A stretch of DNA of 64,000 nucleotides from Pseudofrankia saprophytica. GTDB lineage: Bacteria; Actinomycetota; Actinomycetes; Frankiales; Frankiaceae. How positions within the stretch are numbered: the stretch's first letter is position 1; every line of letters begins with the position of its first letter. The stretch is from positions 3,353,671 through 3,417,670 of the forward strand of contig NZ_KI912266.1 of assembly GCF_000235425.2 (NCBI RefSeq), given 5' to 3'. The notes beneath the pieces are model-generated. The model had not been told where the DNA came from, searched no databases, and worked only from the letters and a program-made list of their open reading frames with translations. Below, one piece after another: positions 1 through 8,278 of the stretch. Position numbers and translations under genes: made by a program.

Positions 1-303
1 GAACGGGTTGATTCCCTGCGCCAGCGCCTCCGGGTTCTGGTGGACCAGCAGGTCCAGGCCATTCTCGGCGACAAACCGGTCCCGGAAGGCGTACATGGCC
101 TGGAACTTCCACGTCGTGTCGACGTGCAGCAACGGGAACGGCGGCTTCGACGGGTAGAACGCCTTCATCGCCAGATGCAGCATCACCGCGCTGTCTTTGC
201 CCACCGAATACAGCATCACCGGCCGCTCGGACTCGGAGACGGCCTCCCGGAAGATCTGGATGCTCTCGGCCTCCAGACGCTGCAGGTGCGTTAGATGGCT
301 CAT
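1..303 (-). CDS. cysD: Sulfate adenylyltransferase subunit 2 (CysD), 5' part only
   Basis: The first 101 residues are visible; the gene runs off the left edge. The opening [15 protein letters not shown], the PP-loop motif SVGKDS (residues 33-38) and the segment HVDTTWKF (60-67) are characteristic of CysD, the small subunit of ATP sulfurylase. CysD makes adenosine 5'-phosphosulfate from ATP and sulfate together with the GTPase CysN. The ATG at 303 gives the standard CysD N-terminus. It lies 73 bp downstream of the carboxymuconolactone-decarboxylase-like gene on the same strand, with a hairpin between. It may therefore be read through from, or separately controlled beside, the operon containing a sulfotransferase. 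cysN would be expected beyond the window edge, but this cannot be seen. Confidence 0.93.
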   Translation of the reverse strand, partial: MSHLTHLQRLEAESIQIFREAVSESERPVMLYSVGKDSAVMLHLAMKAFYPSKPPFPLLHVDTTWKFQAMYAFRDRFVAENGLDLLVHQNPEALAQGINPF

Positions 304-323
304 GGCGCATACCTGTTCTCTCT

Positions 324-340
324 CCGCGTGAACCACGCGG
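324..340 (-). terminator. Perfect 7-bp hairpin between the CMD-like gene and cysD
   Basis: CCGCGTG-AAC-CACGCGG forms a perfect stem with a 3-nt loop in the 73-bp gap. There is no T-run on either strand. It could attenuate or terminate transcription from the upstream operon before cysD, or stabilise an mRNA end. Confidence 0.35.
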
Positions 341-376
341 TGCGCGCTCGACGCCACGGTTCTCGCATTGCTGACA

Positions 377-1135
377 TCAGCCGCTCTTCGCTGCCCACGC
401 GGATTCGGCGGCGTCGTTCAGAGCCTCGCCCTTCGCGAACCCGTAGTAGACGGAGAACTGGAGCACGATCTCGTCCATCTCTTCCTTGGTGAGATCGCCG
501 GAATGCAGGGCCGAGGAGACGTGGGTGCGCAGGGGTGTAGGCGAGTCATCGAGGGCGACACACGCTACGGTGATGATCCGCCGCTCTCGGCGGGTGAGGC
601 CGGGGCGCTGCCAGACATGACCGAAGACGAAGTTCAGGATGCCCGCGTGACGGTAGGGCGAGGTGGGCGGCGGCGCCTGGGTGAGGTTGACGTCGACGAA
701 CTCCCGCACGCCCTCCTCCAGCCGCTTGTCCCAGTCGTTCTCCCCGAGCGTCTCGTTCGACAGAACGGGCCACGGCTCCGGCTCCCGGCCGTTCTCGCGG
801 GCGATCCGGGCCGACTGCTGGGCGATGACCATCTCGAGATGGGACGCCTTGGGCCAACCGCAGTAGACCGCGAAGTGCAGGACGAACTCGAGCATCGTCT
901 CGACGTCGAGGTCACCACTGTTCAGCGCGGCATAGACCTGGTCATCGATGGGCCCCGGAGAATCCGCGGCGGCGACGCAGGTCAGCGCCACCCACCGCCG
1001 GTCACGCCTGCTGAGCCCCGGCCGGGACCACACCTCGCCGAACACGAAGTCCCGGGTGGCGGCCTCGTAGGGAGTCGTGGCCAGCGCCGGTTCCCGGGTC
1101 ATCACCTCGCGGTAGGTCTGGTCCGCGTCGCCCAT
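377..1135 (-). CDS. Tandem carboxymuconolactone decarboxylase-like (CMD) protein
   Basis: This 252-residue protein contains two similar halves. FGEVW (32-36) with [11 protein letters not shown] (87-97) is repeated as FGHVW (161-165) with [12 protein letters not shown] (217-228). The all-helical CMD/AhpD fold uses these motifs. The CxxC redox pair of AhpD peroxidases is absent, so a decarboxylase/lactonase-like or non-redox role is more likely. An AGGAG ribosome site precedes the ATG at 1135. It is the last gene of the overlapping minus-strand operon, 35 nt after the dehydrogenase gene. The substrate is unknown; two-domain CMD proteins are often linked to aromatic or steroid breakdown clusters. 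Confidence 0.8.
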   Translation of the reverse strand: MGDADQTYREVMTREPALATTPYEAATRDFVFGEVWSRPGLSRRDRRWVALTCVAAADSPGPIDDQVYAALNSGDLDVETMLEFVLHFAVYCGWPKASHLEMVIAQQSARIARENGREPEPWPVLSNETLGENDWDKRLEEGVREFVDVNLTQAPPPTSPYRHAGILNFVFGHVWQRPGLTRRERRIITVACVALDDSPTPLRTHVSSALHSGDLTKEEMDEIVLQFSVYYGFAKGEALNDAAESAWAAKSG

Positions 1136-1170
1136 GTCGGGATCTCCTGCCCTCGTGTGGTGGTCGGCGG

Positions 1171-2205
1171 TCAGCTCAGCCGGAGCGCGACGCGTACCGA
1201 GTCGCGGCCGGGAGTGGACCGGGTCAGGAGCGCGAAGGCGTCCTCGAACTTCTCCAGCGGGAACGAGTCGCCGAGCAGCTCGGCGGTCGGCACCTTGCCC
1301 GCGTTGATGAGCGCCACGGCGCCCGCGGCGTCCAGGCCGGCGCCAGGGTGCAGCGTGATGCGCCGGGTCGGGATCCAGTCGCTGTGGAAGCCTTCGAGCG
1401 GACGGTCCTTCATCCCGGCGATGACGACATGGCCGCCCTTGCGGACGAGGTCCATGGCCAGATTCACCGTCACCGGGTTACCGGCCGCGGCGTCGATGAC
1501 CACGTCGGCCATCTGGCCGCCGGTGATCTCGCGGACTCGCCCGACGGGGTCGGCGGCCTCGACGTCGATGGTGTGGTCGGCGCCGATGCGGCGCGCGCAG
1601 TCCAGCCGGAACCGGTCCCTGGCCGTCCCAGTGACGATGACGCTGGCCGCGCCGGCCGCCTTCGCCGCGACGATCGTGGCCATGCCCATGTGCCCGGGCC
1701 CCTCGATGACGACGACGTCACCGCTCTTCACCGGCGCGACCCAGGTGACCGCGCAGCTCAGCGGCTCGAAGACGGTGAGCTGGTCGGCCGGGACGTCGTC
1801 GCGCAGCTTGTAGACCATCGACCCGGGTAGCAGCTCCAGGTGCTCGGCGAAACCGCCGTAGAGCCCGGAGCCCTCGTCGACGGAGAAGTCGTGCCCATAG
1901 ATGCGATGCCCCTGCGGGGTGAACACGATGTCCCAGACCGCGACCCGGTCGCCCTCGTCGACGCCCCACTTCTCGGCGGCCGCCGGGTCGATCTTCTCGA
2001 TACGCCCGACGATCTCGTGGCCCGCGATGGAGGGGAACTCGCCGCCCCACGAGGTGTGCACGTGGCCGCGGAAGTGGTCGATGTCGCTGTGGCACAGCCC
2101 GGTGGCCTCGACGCGCAGGACGGCGCCGCCGGGCTGTGGGTCGGGCACCGGGAGGTCGCGCAGCTCCCAGGTCTCGTCGCCGTTGAAAACGATCGCCCGC
2201 GTCAT
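1171..2205 (-). CDS. Zinc-type medium-chain alcohol dehydrogenase/reductase
   Basis: The 344-residue protein has the MDR layout. The catalytic-zinc ligands appear as LCHSD (Cys38) and GHE (His63, Glu64), with a third candidate in EPLSCAV (Glu147 or Cys151). The nucleotide-binding glycine motif is GPGHMG (169-174). The four-cysteine lobe that binds structural zinc in classical alcohol dehydrogenases is missing: residues 90-110 contain no cysteine. It probably oxidises or reduces an alcohol/aldehyde intermediate with NAD(P). Its ATG overlaps the stop codon of the upstream isomerase gene (ATGA), which implies translational coupling. The substrate cannot be read from the sequence. Confidence 0.9.
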   Translation of the reverse strand: MTRAIVFNGDETWELRDLPVPDPQPGGAVLRVEATGLCHSDIDHFRGHVHTSWGGEFPSIAGHEIVGRIEKIDPAAAEKWGVDEGDRVAVWDIVFTPQGHRIYGHDFSVDEGSGLYGGFAEHLELLPGSMVYKLRDDVPADQLTVFEPLSCAVTWVAPVKSGDVVVIEGPGHMGMATIVAAKAAGAASVIVTGTARDRFRLDCARRIGADHTIDVEAADPVGRVREITGGQMADVVIDAAAGNPVTVNLAMDLVRKGGHVVIAGMKDRPLEGFHSDWIPTRRITLHPGAGLDAAGAVALINAGKVPTAELLGDSFPLEKFEDAFALLTRSTPGRDSVRVALRLS

Positions 2206-3008
2206 GGCAGCACCTTCTCCAGGAATGTGTTCGCCCGGTCGACGGCGCGACGGGTCGCGGAGTCGAGGCCCTCGGACTCGACCGCCGGCCCGACGAGCTC
2301 GAGCTCGAAGAGGCCGGTGTAGCCGGTCTCGAGGACCGCGTTCAGAAACGTCTCGACGGGCATGTCGCCGTCGCCCGGCACGACCCGGGTCCCGGTCGGC
2401 AGTGGTCCGCGGTCGTGGGCGAGGACGTCGCAGAGCTGGGCGACCGCGAGGCGGTCGCCCACCCGGTGGATGGCGGCGGCCAGGTCGGGCTCACGCCAGC
2501 AGTTGCCGAGATCGACGATGAGCGCGAGGCCGGTGCGGTCGGCGACCTCGGCGGCCTCGCCCAGGGTGTGCACGAACGAGCGGTTCCTGCGCTGCGTCGG
2601 TTCGATCGCGAGCCGGACGCCCTGGGATGCCGCATGGGCGACGCAGGGCGCGGCCGCGGCGGCGAGCGCGTCAGTGAGCTCGTCGAACGACCGGCCAGGT
2701 CCAGCACCGGGAGTGATGTAAACGCATCCGCCGCGCAGCGCCGCGAGGTCGATGGCCTGGTTCACCTCCTCACGGGTCGCCTCCCAGGTCTCGGGCGCGC
2801 CGAGGTCGAACTGGTCGGCGATGAGGGTGGTGAGGCGCAGCGACCGAGCGGCGAGAGCGCTGATCGCCTCGTCGCGTCCGTGGGCGCTGAGCTTGGCGTC
2901 AAGCACGCCCACGTGGTGCAGGTCGAGGGAGTCCCACAGGACCAGTTCCTCGGCGAACGTCCACGGGTAGGTGCACATCTCGCTCACGGAGAGCCGCGGA
3001 TGCGTCAC
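2202..3008 (-). CDS. Sugar phosphate isomerase/epimerase-like TIM-barrel protein (AP endonuclease 2 family)
   Basis: The start is taken as GTG at 3008, which overlaps the stop of the metallo-hydrolase gene (GTGA) and gives 268 residues. The frame stays open further upstream, but that extension is arginine-rich shadow sequence. Strand ends typical of the xylose-isomerase-like barrel are seen: IEPT (Glu136), VDLGN (Asp166), AQLCD (Gln191) and FELELVG (Glu235). These would supply divalent metal ligands. Members isomerise or epimerise sugars, inositols or other hydroxy-ketones. It is coupled by overlap on both sides, so it acts in the same pathway as the dehydrogenase and hydrolase. Confidence 0.85.
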   Translation of the reverse strand: MTHPRLSVSEMCTYPWTFAEELVLWDSLDLHHVGVLDAKLSAHGRDEAISALAARSLRLTTLIADQFDLGAPETWEATREEVNQAIDLAALRGGCVYITPGAGPGRSFDELTDALAAAAAPCVAHAASQGVRLAIEPTQRRNRSFVHTLGEAAEVADRTGLALIVDLGNCWREPDLAAAIHRVGDRLAVAQLCDVLAHDRGPLPTGTRVVPGDGDMPVETFLNAVLETGYTGLFELELVGPAVESEGLDSATRRAVDRANTFLEKVLP

Positions 3009-4240
3009 GACAGCTCCGCCCGGATGTCGCGGATCTCGGCTTCGAGCCAGCGGACCTCGCTGAAGTTCTCCCGCCCGCTGCGTGCGAGCAGCAGCTCGTG
3101 TGCTTCTAGCTTCACCCGCAGGGCCTCCATGTCCTTGGGTTCCTGCGACAGAACGATCTCGGCGAAATGCAGGGCCTGCAGTGCCCGTCCGGCTGCCAGG
3201 TGCGCCTCCGCCCGGTCGAGCAGTGGGGCGGTGCCGCCGGCGAGGTCGACGAGCTCGTCCCAGATCGCCGAGGGGGGCACGTCGTAGAGCTCGGTGGTCG
3301 ATTCGTAGCGGAACCAGCCGGTGTGTTCCTCCCAGATCGCCCGCACGATCCACGGGACCTTCCCGTGCCCCTGGGGAATGTCGAGCGCGGGGGGAAGGGT
3401 GATCTGGCCCATCAGCGTCCACAGGTCGACGCCGGCGTTCATGCCCTCGATCGTCCGGTCACGTACGTAGGCGGTCGCGTCGCGCATCTGGGTCAGCCGC
3501 GTCCGAATGTTCTCGGCTCCCCGAATCGGCTCGCCATGGCCGGTGACCAACAACTCCGGGCCCAGCCCGATGACCCGGTCGACGGAGTGGAGGTAGGCGA
3601 TGGCGCTGCGGATCTTGTCGCCGCGGACCGTGTACAGGTTCGGGATGTGACCGAACAGGGGTCCGAAGAGATTCCCGGTGAACAGCGTGCGCTCGTCGGG
3701 GAGCCAGACGACCAGCGAGTCGGTCGTCTCCCCGCCCGGCGTCGAATACAGCTCGATCCGGCGGCCGCCGAGGCTGAAGGCGTGGCTGTCGAGGAACGTG
3801 GTCGTCAGGATCGGCTCGGGCGGCTGGTAGGTCGGGTCGACCCTGGTGATGTCACGGTTCCACAGCCGGCCGCTGCGCCGCGCGAAGAACGGCTGCAGCC
3901 GACGGAAGTACTCCCGGACGTCCGTGTGGTTCGCCTGGGCGATCGTCTCCACGCCGGGGGCGTCGAGCTGCGACCAGCCTCCGACGTGGTCCGGATGGCC
4001 CTGGGTGAACACGATGGCACGCACCGGGTTGGCGCTGACCGCGGCGAACCGCGTCCTGATCTGCTCCGCCTCGTTGTACATCCCGGTGTTGATCAGCAGG
4101 TCGCCGTCCGGGGTGGTGACGAGATAGCTGTTGGAGATGCCTTTCGAGGCGTAGATGCCGTCGCCGAGGGAGACGGCGTCCTGGACGCCTTCTCCTTCCC
4201 GGACGATGAGTGCGTTGAGCGGCTGCTGCTCGGAGCTCAC
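3005..4240 (-). CDS. Metallo-beta-lactamase-fold hydrolase, alkylsulfatase (SdsA1/BDS1)-like
   Basis: The 411 residues comprise an N-terminal MBL domain and a C-terminal helical region like the alkylsulfatase dimerisation domain (GWFRYESTTELYD, then a helical repeat over about 335-410). The metal motif is TQGHPDHVGG (79-88): Asp84 and His85 are present, but the first histidine of HxHxDH is Gln80. NLYTVRGD (201-208), a GGET segment near 160 and VTGHGEP (His235) match SdsA1-type alkylsulfatases better than lactamases. The family hydrolyses alkyl sulfate esters, releasing sulfate. Its position next to a sulfotransferase supports a sulfate-ester substrate. Gln80 may change metal binding, so activity is uncertain. 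It overlaps both neighbouring genes by 4 nt. Confidence 0.85.
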   Translation of the reverse strand: MSSEQQPLNALIVREGEGVQDAVSLGDGIYASKGISNSYLVTTPDGDLLINTGMYNEAEQIRTRFAAVSANPVRAIVFTQGHPDHVGGWSQLDAPGVETIAQANHTDVREYFRRLQPFFARRSGRLWNRDITRVDPTYQPPEPILTTTFLDSHAFSLGGRRIELYSTPGGETTDSLVVWLPDERTLFTGNLFGPLFGHIPNLYTVRGDKIRSAIAYLHSVDRVIGLGPELLVTGHGEPIRGAENIRTRLTQMRDATAYVRDRTIEGMNAGVDLWTLMGQITLPPALDIPQGHGKVPWIVRAIWEEHTGWFRYESTTELYDVPPSAIWDELVDLAGGTAPLLDRAEAHLAAGRALQALHFAEIVLSQEPKDMEALRVKLEAHELLLARSGRENFSEVRWLEAEIRDIRAELS

Positions 4241-5508
4241 CGGGCACGCTCCTTTCCCACCTCGGGCCGGATCTGGAAGGTGTCCGTGTAGAAGGCGAAC
4301 CGGGCGCGCAGCTCGTCCGCGTCAAGCCCGAAGTCGCCTTCCAGGTCGTAGACGACCCGGCCGCGCTTGCCGCGGGGATGTGACGCCAGGTAGTGCTCGA
4401 TGTCCGCACGGGTCTCGTCGGTGACCTCGAGGCCGGCGCGTTCCAGCACGCCGGCCGCGGCCTGGACGTCGTTGCCGACGATCTCGTCGAACCTCAGCTC
4501 GACGAGCTGGCCGGCGGGTACGACATGCCGATCGCGCAGGTAGCTGCGCAGCATCCGCTCAAGGCGGTCGACCCAGTAGGCGACGTGGGTGTCGATGTCG
4601 GGCCGCTTCTGGCTGGTCTTGAGCGCGAGGCCACGCATCGTCAGCAGCGACTGGATCGTGGCGACCGGGTCGCGGTGGATCATGACGACGGTGGCGTCCG
4701 GGTAGGTCGTCAGCAGTGGGACGAGTTGCTCGCTGTGCTGATTCGACTTCAGCATCCAGCGCTGGTCGCTGGGGAACTGCCAGGCGATCGCCCGCAGGAC
4801 GTCTTTCATGTAGCGGTAGTGCGGCGTCTGATCGTGGCTGAGGTAGTGGTCGCGGTAGCCGGGGACGTTGGCCATCCACTCCCACTGGTAGCTGGCGAAG
4901 TCGGGCACCTGCAGCTCGTTCTCGCCGCAGGCGTGGTCCGGCGAGTGCTCGTGCATCGCGGCGAAGATCTCGTTGCTGCTCAGTCGCTGCCACCGCGCGT
5001 CCGACCGTGACCAGCGGGGGTCCCTCCCGCCCGGTTCCGCCGTCTCGCCGACGCCCGGGGCCGGCTGTGCGGCCAGGTAGACCGGGAGGTGCCGAAGCCG
5101 CCGATCGGCGGCCAGCAGGTTCTCCAGATGGGTGCTGCCCGACCGGGGCAGCGCGATGACGTTGATCGGGCGCTCGATCGGCGCGCCGAGGCAGGCGGGG
5201 TGGTCGTCCCAGTAGCGCTGGATGAGCAGCCGGTTCGCCGCCGCCCGCACGCACTGGTCGACGAACGTGGCCTTGTGGGCCCGCCACACGTTGTCGTCGG
5301 CCTCGACCTCGGCCAGCAGCAGGCCGAGGCGCTGGGTGAAGTCCAGCGAGCCTAAGTCGTCCAGGCCGGTCTCCCGGCTGGCTCCCTCGAGCACCGCGTC
5401 GATGCTCATGTCGAGCGGCCGTGCCTCGTCGGCTTCCAGGGCGGCCCGCTCCGCCGGATCACGGGTGTCGTCGCGCATCCCTTCGACGCGCAGCACTTTT
5501 ACGGCCAT
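4237..5508 (-). CDS. Sulfotransferase family protein (PAPS-dependent)
   Basis: The 423-residue protein carries the 5'-phosphosulfate-binding loop LPRSGSTHL (120-128) and a 3'-phosphate-binding segment VVMIHRDPVATIQSL (274-288). WMLKSNQHSE (251-260) is the usual intervening strand. These are features of the bacterial Sulfotransfer_3-type family, which transfers sulfate from PAPS to hydroxyl groups of small molecules. It begins inside the 3' end of the SDR gene (10-nt overlap) and ends over the start of the metallo-hydrolase gene (4-nt overlap). The neighbouring cysD gene would help supply PAPS. The acceptor is not identifiable. Confidence 0.88.
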   Translation of the reverse strand: MAVKVLRVEGMRDDTRDPAERAALEADEARPLDMSIDAVLEGASRETGLDDLGSLDFTQRLGLLLAEVEADDNVWRAHKATFVDQCVRAAANRLLIQRYWDDHPACLGAPIERPINVIALPRSGSTHLENLLAADRRLRHLPVYLAAQPAPGVGETAEPGGRDPRWSRSDARWQRLSSNEIFAAMHEHSPDHACGENELQVPDFASYQWEWMANVPGYRDHYLSHDQTPHYRYMKDVLRAIAWQFPSDQRWMLKSNQHSEQLVPLLTTYPDATVVMIHRDPVATIQSLLTMRGLALKTSQKRPDIDTHVAYWVDRLERMLRSYLRDRHVVPAGQLVELRFDEIVGNDVQAAAGVLERAGLEVTDETRADIEHYLASHPRGKRGRVVYDLEGDFGLDADELRARFAFYTDTFQIRPEVGKERAR

Positions 5509-6305
5509 GGCGGCAGCTCCGTAACGTCGGTCTTTCCTGCGTTCGCCAACCAGCCGCCATCGATGACGACGAGGTCGCCGGTGTGGTAGCGCGACCAGTC
5601 GCTCATGAAATAGACGCCGATACCCTCGAAGTCCTCGGCTCTACCCGCCCGTCCCGAGGGGTTGTAGCGGCGGTTGCGGTCGAACAAGGGGCTGTCGACA
5701 GGGATCTGGACTGTCTCGCTCTCCGTGTATCCGGGGCACACGACGTTGCTGCGGATGCCGTAGCGGCCGGCCTCGACCGCGATGCCACGGGACATGGCCG
5801 CCATGGCGCCTTTGGACGCGTTGTAGTGCTGCATGCCGGGGCTGCCGGTCAGCGCGGAAAGGCTGGCGCAGAACAGCAGCGACCCGCCGGGGTCGCCGGC
5901 GTCGTGGCGCCGCTTCATGTGGCGCGCCCCCTCGCGCATGACGAAGAACGCGCCGTGCTGGTTGACCGCCAACAGGCTGTGCCAGGCGTCGCTCGTCATC
6001 TCCGGGAAGCTGCGCTCCCTGCGCATCAGGCCGGCGTTCGCGATGACGCCGTCGACCCGGCCCAGCTCCTCGACCACCTCGGCCATCGCCTCGACGACGC
6101 GAGCCTCGTCGGAGACGTCGACCTGCTGCGCAAGCACGCGGTGACCGAAGCCGGCCAACTCCTTGGCCGCATCGAGGTTCTTCTCCGCCCGTCGGCCCCA
6201 GATGACCACGTCACCACCGGCCCGGGCGACACCTCGGGCGAAGGCCAGACCGATCCCGGCGTTGCCACCACTGACCACGACCACACGGCCCGCTAAGTCG
6301 AACAT
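5499..6305 (-). CDS. Short-chain dehydrogenase/reductase (SDR)
   Basis: This is a classical SDR of 268 residues. The cofactor motif is GGNAGIG (13-19), NAG lies at 90-92, and the active site is YNASK (Tyr161, Lys165) preceded by a serine-rich strand around 148-150. It should oxidise or reduce a hydroxyl/keto group with NAD(P). It is the first gene of the minus-strand operon. The start codon lies only 7 bp from the palindrome at 6312-6323, so the transcript may be leaderless or have a very short leader under IclR control. No strong ribosome site is seen. Confidence 0.9.
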   Translation of the reverse strand: MFDLAGRVVVVSGGNAGIGLAFARGVARAGGDVVIWGRRAEKNLDAAKELAGFGHRVLAQQVDVSDEARVVEAMAEVVEELGRVDGVIANAGLMRRERSFPEMTSDAWHSLLAVNQHGAFFVMREGARHMKRRHDAGDPGGSLLFCASLSALTGSPGMQHYNASKGAMAAMSRGIAVEAGRYGIRSNVVCPGYTESETVQIPVDSPLFDRNRRYNPSGRAGRAEDFEGIGVYFMSDWSRYHTGDLVVIDGGWLANAGKTDVTELPPWP

Positions 6306-6311
6306 GGGACA

Positions 6312-6323
6312 TTGCTATAGCAA
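6312..6323. promoter_or_regulatory. Perfect 12-bp palindrome, candidate IclR operator
   Basis: TTGCTATAGCAA is exactly self-complementary and sits in an AT-rich patch between the divergent SDR and IclR genes. It abuts the SDR start codon, so a bound regulator would block that promoter. Assignment to the IclR protein is by position only. Confidence 0.55.
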
Positions 6324-6388
6324 AATGCTTCTTGCAGTCAAGCGTCTTCTGTGGCCCGGCGCGGGTGGCCGTCCGCTACCGTGTCTGC

Positions 6389-7321
6389 ATGGCCCGGCCC
6401 GCGCCCGCGTCCGCCCGCGCGACGGACATCGTTGCCTTCCTCACCGCGCACCCGTCTCGTGGCTTCACCATCAGCGAGCTCGTCACACACCTCGGGATGA
6501 ACATCGCCTCGGCCCACGCGACCCTGGCCGTGCTGTGCGACTGCGGGTTTCTCGTCCGGGATCCGGTGCACCGCACCTACGTTCTGGGCCCGGCGCTGGC
6601 GGCTACCGGCTTCGCCGCACTCGAGCAGCATCCGGCGGTTGGTGTCGCCATAGAGCAGGCCGAGGCGCTCGCGAGCGAGCTCGACGCGGAGGTCGGTGTT
6701 TCGGCCGTCGCGGGCAGGGACGTCATCTTCCTCGCTCGTCGCGGACCAGTGCCCCGCGCACATGTTCTCGGCTACCCGGGAGACCGCACGCCGATGCTCG
6801 CCCCGATCGGCGCGGTGTTCATGGCCTGGGCTGACGACGAAACGATCATGGGCTGGCTGGAGCGGGCCGCGCTGACAGCACCGCTGCGCGAGTTCTACCG
6901 TCGGAATCTCGAGGAGATCCGCGACCGAGGCTTCAGCGTCCCCCTGCCCCCCATAGCCGCACCCGCGATGATCGACGCCGTCGCGAAGCTGCGCGACGAG
7001 CCGACCGATGCGCAGGCCGAGCACCACCTCACCGAGGTGCTCGCGAAGACCGACGAGATGCTGCTGTCCTTCGCCGGCCTCACCCATGCGGACGAGATCG
7101 TCGTGAAGACCGTCGCGGCGCCGATCTTCGACTCAATCGGCCGGGTGCTGCTCTCGTTGAGCATCACCGGGCCGGACCACCCGATCCGGGTCGAGGACGT
7201 CCTCGAACTGGGCCGCCGCCTGGTCCAGTCCGCCGCCGTCGCGACCCACCAGGCCCGCGGCCGGGTTCCTGGCCGCGACCTGCCACCGACCGGAACGGCC
7301 CACGCGGGCCGACAGCGCTGA
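6389..7321 (+). CDS. IclR-type transcriptional regulator
   Basis: The ATG at 6389 is preferred over a TTG at 6332, giving 310 residues. The N-terminus forms a winged helix-turn-helix (about residues 5-65; FTISELVTHLGMNIASAHAT is the recognition region). The rest resembles an IclR effector domain with GYPGDRTPML and APIGAVFMAWA segments. IclR proteins usually control divergent catabolic operons in response to a pathway intermediate. The gene is divergent from the SDR-to-CMD operon, with a perfect palindrome between them. No ribosome site stands out. Confidence 0.85.
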   Translation: MARPAPASARATDIVAFLTAHPSRGFTISELVTHLGMNIASAHATLAVLCDCGFLVRDPVHRTYVLGPALAATGFAALEQHPAVGVAIEQAEALASELDAEVGVSAVAGRDVIFLARRGPVPRAHVLGYPGDRTPMLAPIGAVFMAWADDETIMGWLERAALTAPLREFYRRNLEEIRDRGFSVPLPPIAAPAMIDAVAKLRDEPTDAQAEHHLTEVLAKTDEMLLSFAGLTHADEIVVKTVAAPIFDSIGRVLLSLSITGPDHPIRVEDVLELGRRLVQSAAVATHQARGRVPGRDLPPTGTAHAGRQR

Positions 7322-7386
7322 GGGGGTAGTGGTCCCGAGAGCTCTTCCCGCCAGTACTCGACCAACTCGCGAGGCGGGCGGAGTGG

Positions 7387-8229
7387 TCAGCCCAGAGCCA
7401 CCCGGTGCGCGCCGCTGTAGATGTTCATCGTTCGGCCCCGGACGAAGCCGGCGAGCGTCATCCCGGACTCCTCAGCCAGGTCCACCGCCAGCGTCGACGG
7501 TGCCGACACTGCCGCCAGGGCGGGCACACCGGCCATCACCGCCTTCTGGACCAGCTCGAACGACGCCCGCCCGCTGACTACCAGCACCCGCGCCCGCAGC
7601 GGCACCAGGCCGCTCCGGGCCGCCCAGCCGATCACCTTGTCGACGGCGTTGTGCCGGCCAACGTCCTCGCGGACGGCGAGGATCGTGCCCTCGGCGTCGG
7701 CCAGGGCGGCGGCGTGCAGCCCGCCGGTCGTGGCGAACAGGCGCTGGGCGCGGCGCAGCCGGTCGGGCAGTTCCGCCAGCACCTCGGCGGGGACGCGCAG
7801 CGGGTCGTCGGCCACCGGGTGACGGGTGCGCACCCGCACGGCGTCGATGCTTGCCTTGCCGCAGAGCCCGCAGGAGCTGGTGGTGTAGAAGTTCCGGGCC
7901 GCGGCGGGGTCGGGCGCGGGCACGCCGGGCGCGAGGGCCACGTCCAGCACGTTGTAGGTGGGCCGCCCGTCGGCGTCGGTCGCGCCCTCGGTGCCCACGC
8001 AGTAGCGCATGCTCGCGATGTCCGACCCCGCGGCGATCAGCCCCTCGCCGAGCAGGAAGCCCATCGCGAGGTCCATGTCGTCGCCCGGGGTCCGCATGGT
8101 CACGGCCAGGGACCTGCCGCCAACCCGGATCTCCAGGGGCTCCTCGCCCACGAGTGTGTCCGGCCGGACCGTCGGCTCGGCGCCCAGCGTCACCTTCATC
8201 ACCCTGCGCCGTGCGGTTGCTCGACTCAT
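7387..8229 (-). CDS. fdhD: Formate dehydrogenase accessory sulfurtransferase FdhD
   Basis: The 280 residues contain EEPLEIRVGG (29-38), MRTPGDDMDLAMGFL (45-59) and the essential SCGLCGK motif (Cys120, Cys123). FdhD relays sulfur from a cysteine desulfurase to the molybdenum cofactor of formate dehydrogenases. The start is the ATG at 8229. It follows the FdhF-like oxidoreductase gene by 49 bp on the same strand, the usual pairing. It is convergent with the IclR gene across a 65-bp gap. Confidence 0.95.
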   Translation of the reverse strand: MSRATARRRVMKVTLGAEPTVRPDTLVGEEPLEIRVGGRSLAVTMRTPGDDMDLAMGFLLGEGLIAAGSDIASMRYCVGTEGATDADGRPTYNVLDVALAPGVPAPDPAAARNFYTTSSCGLCGKASIDAVRVRTRHPVADDPLRVPAEVLAELPDRLRRAQRLFATTGGLHAAALADAEGTILAVREDVGRHNAVDKVIGWAARSGLVPLRARVLVVSGRASFELVQKAVMAGVPALAAVSAPSTLAVDLAEESGMTLAGFVRGRTMNIYSGAHRVALG

Positions 8230-8278
8230 GAGGCCACTGTTCCTTGTCGGTACCGGTAGACGCCCACGCGGCGTGGTC

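Noticed and set aside
3009-3422. N-terminal extension of the TIM-barrel protein
   Set aside because: The extra 138 residues are Arg/Gly/Pro-rich and lie inside the metallo-hydrolase gene; the GTG overlapping its stop codon is the natural start.
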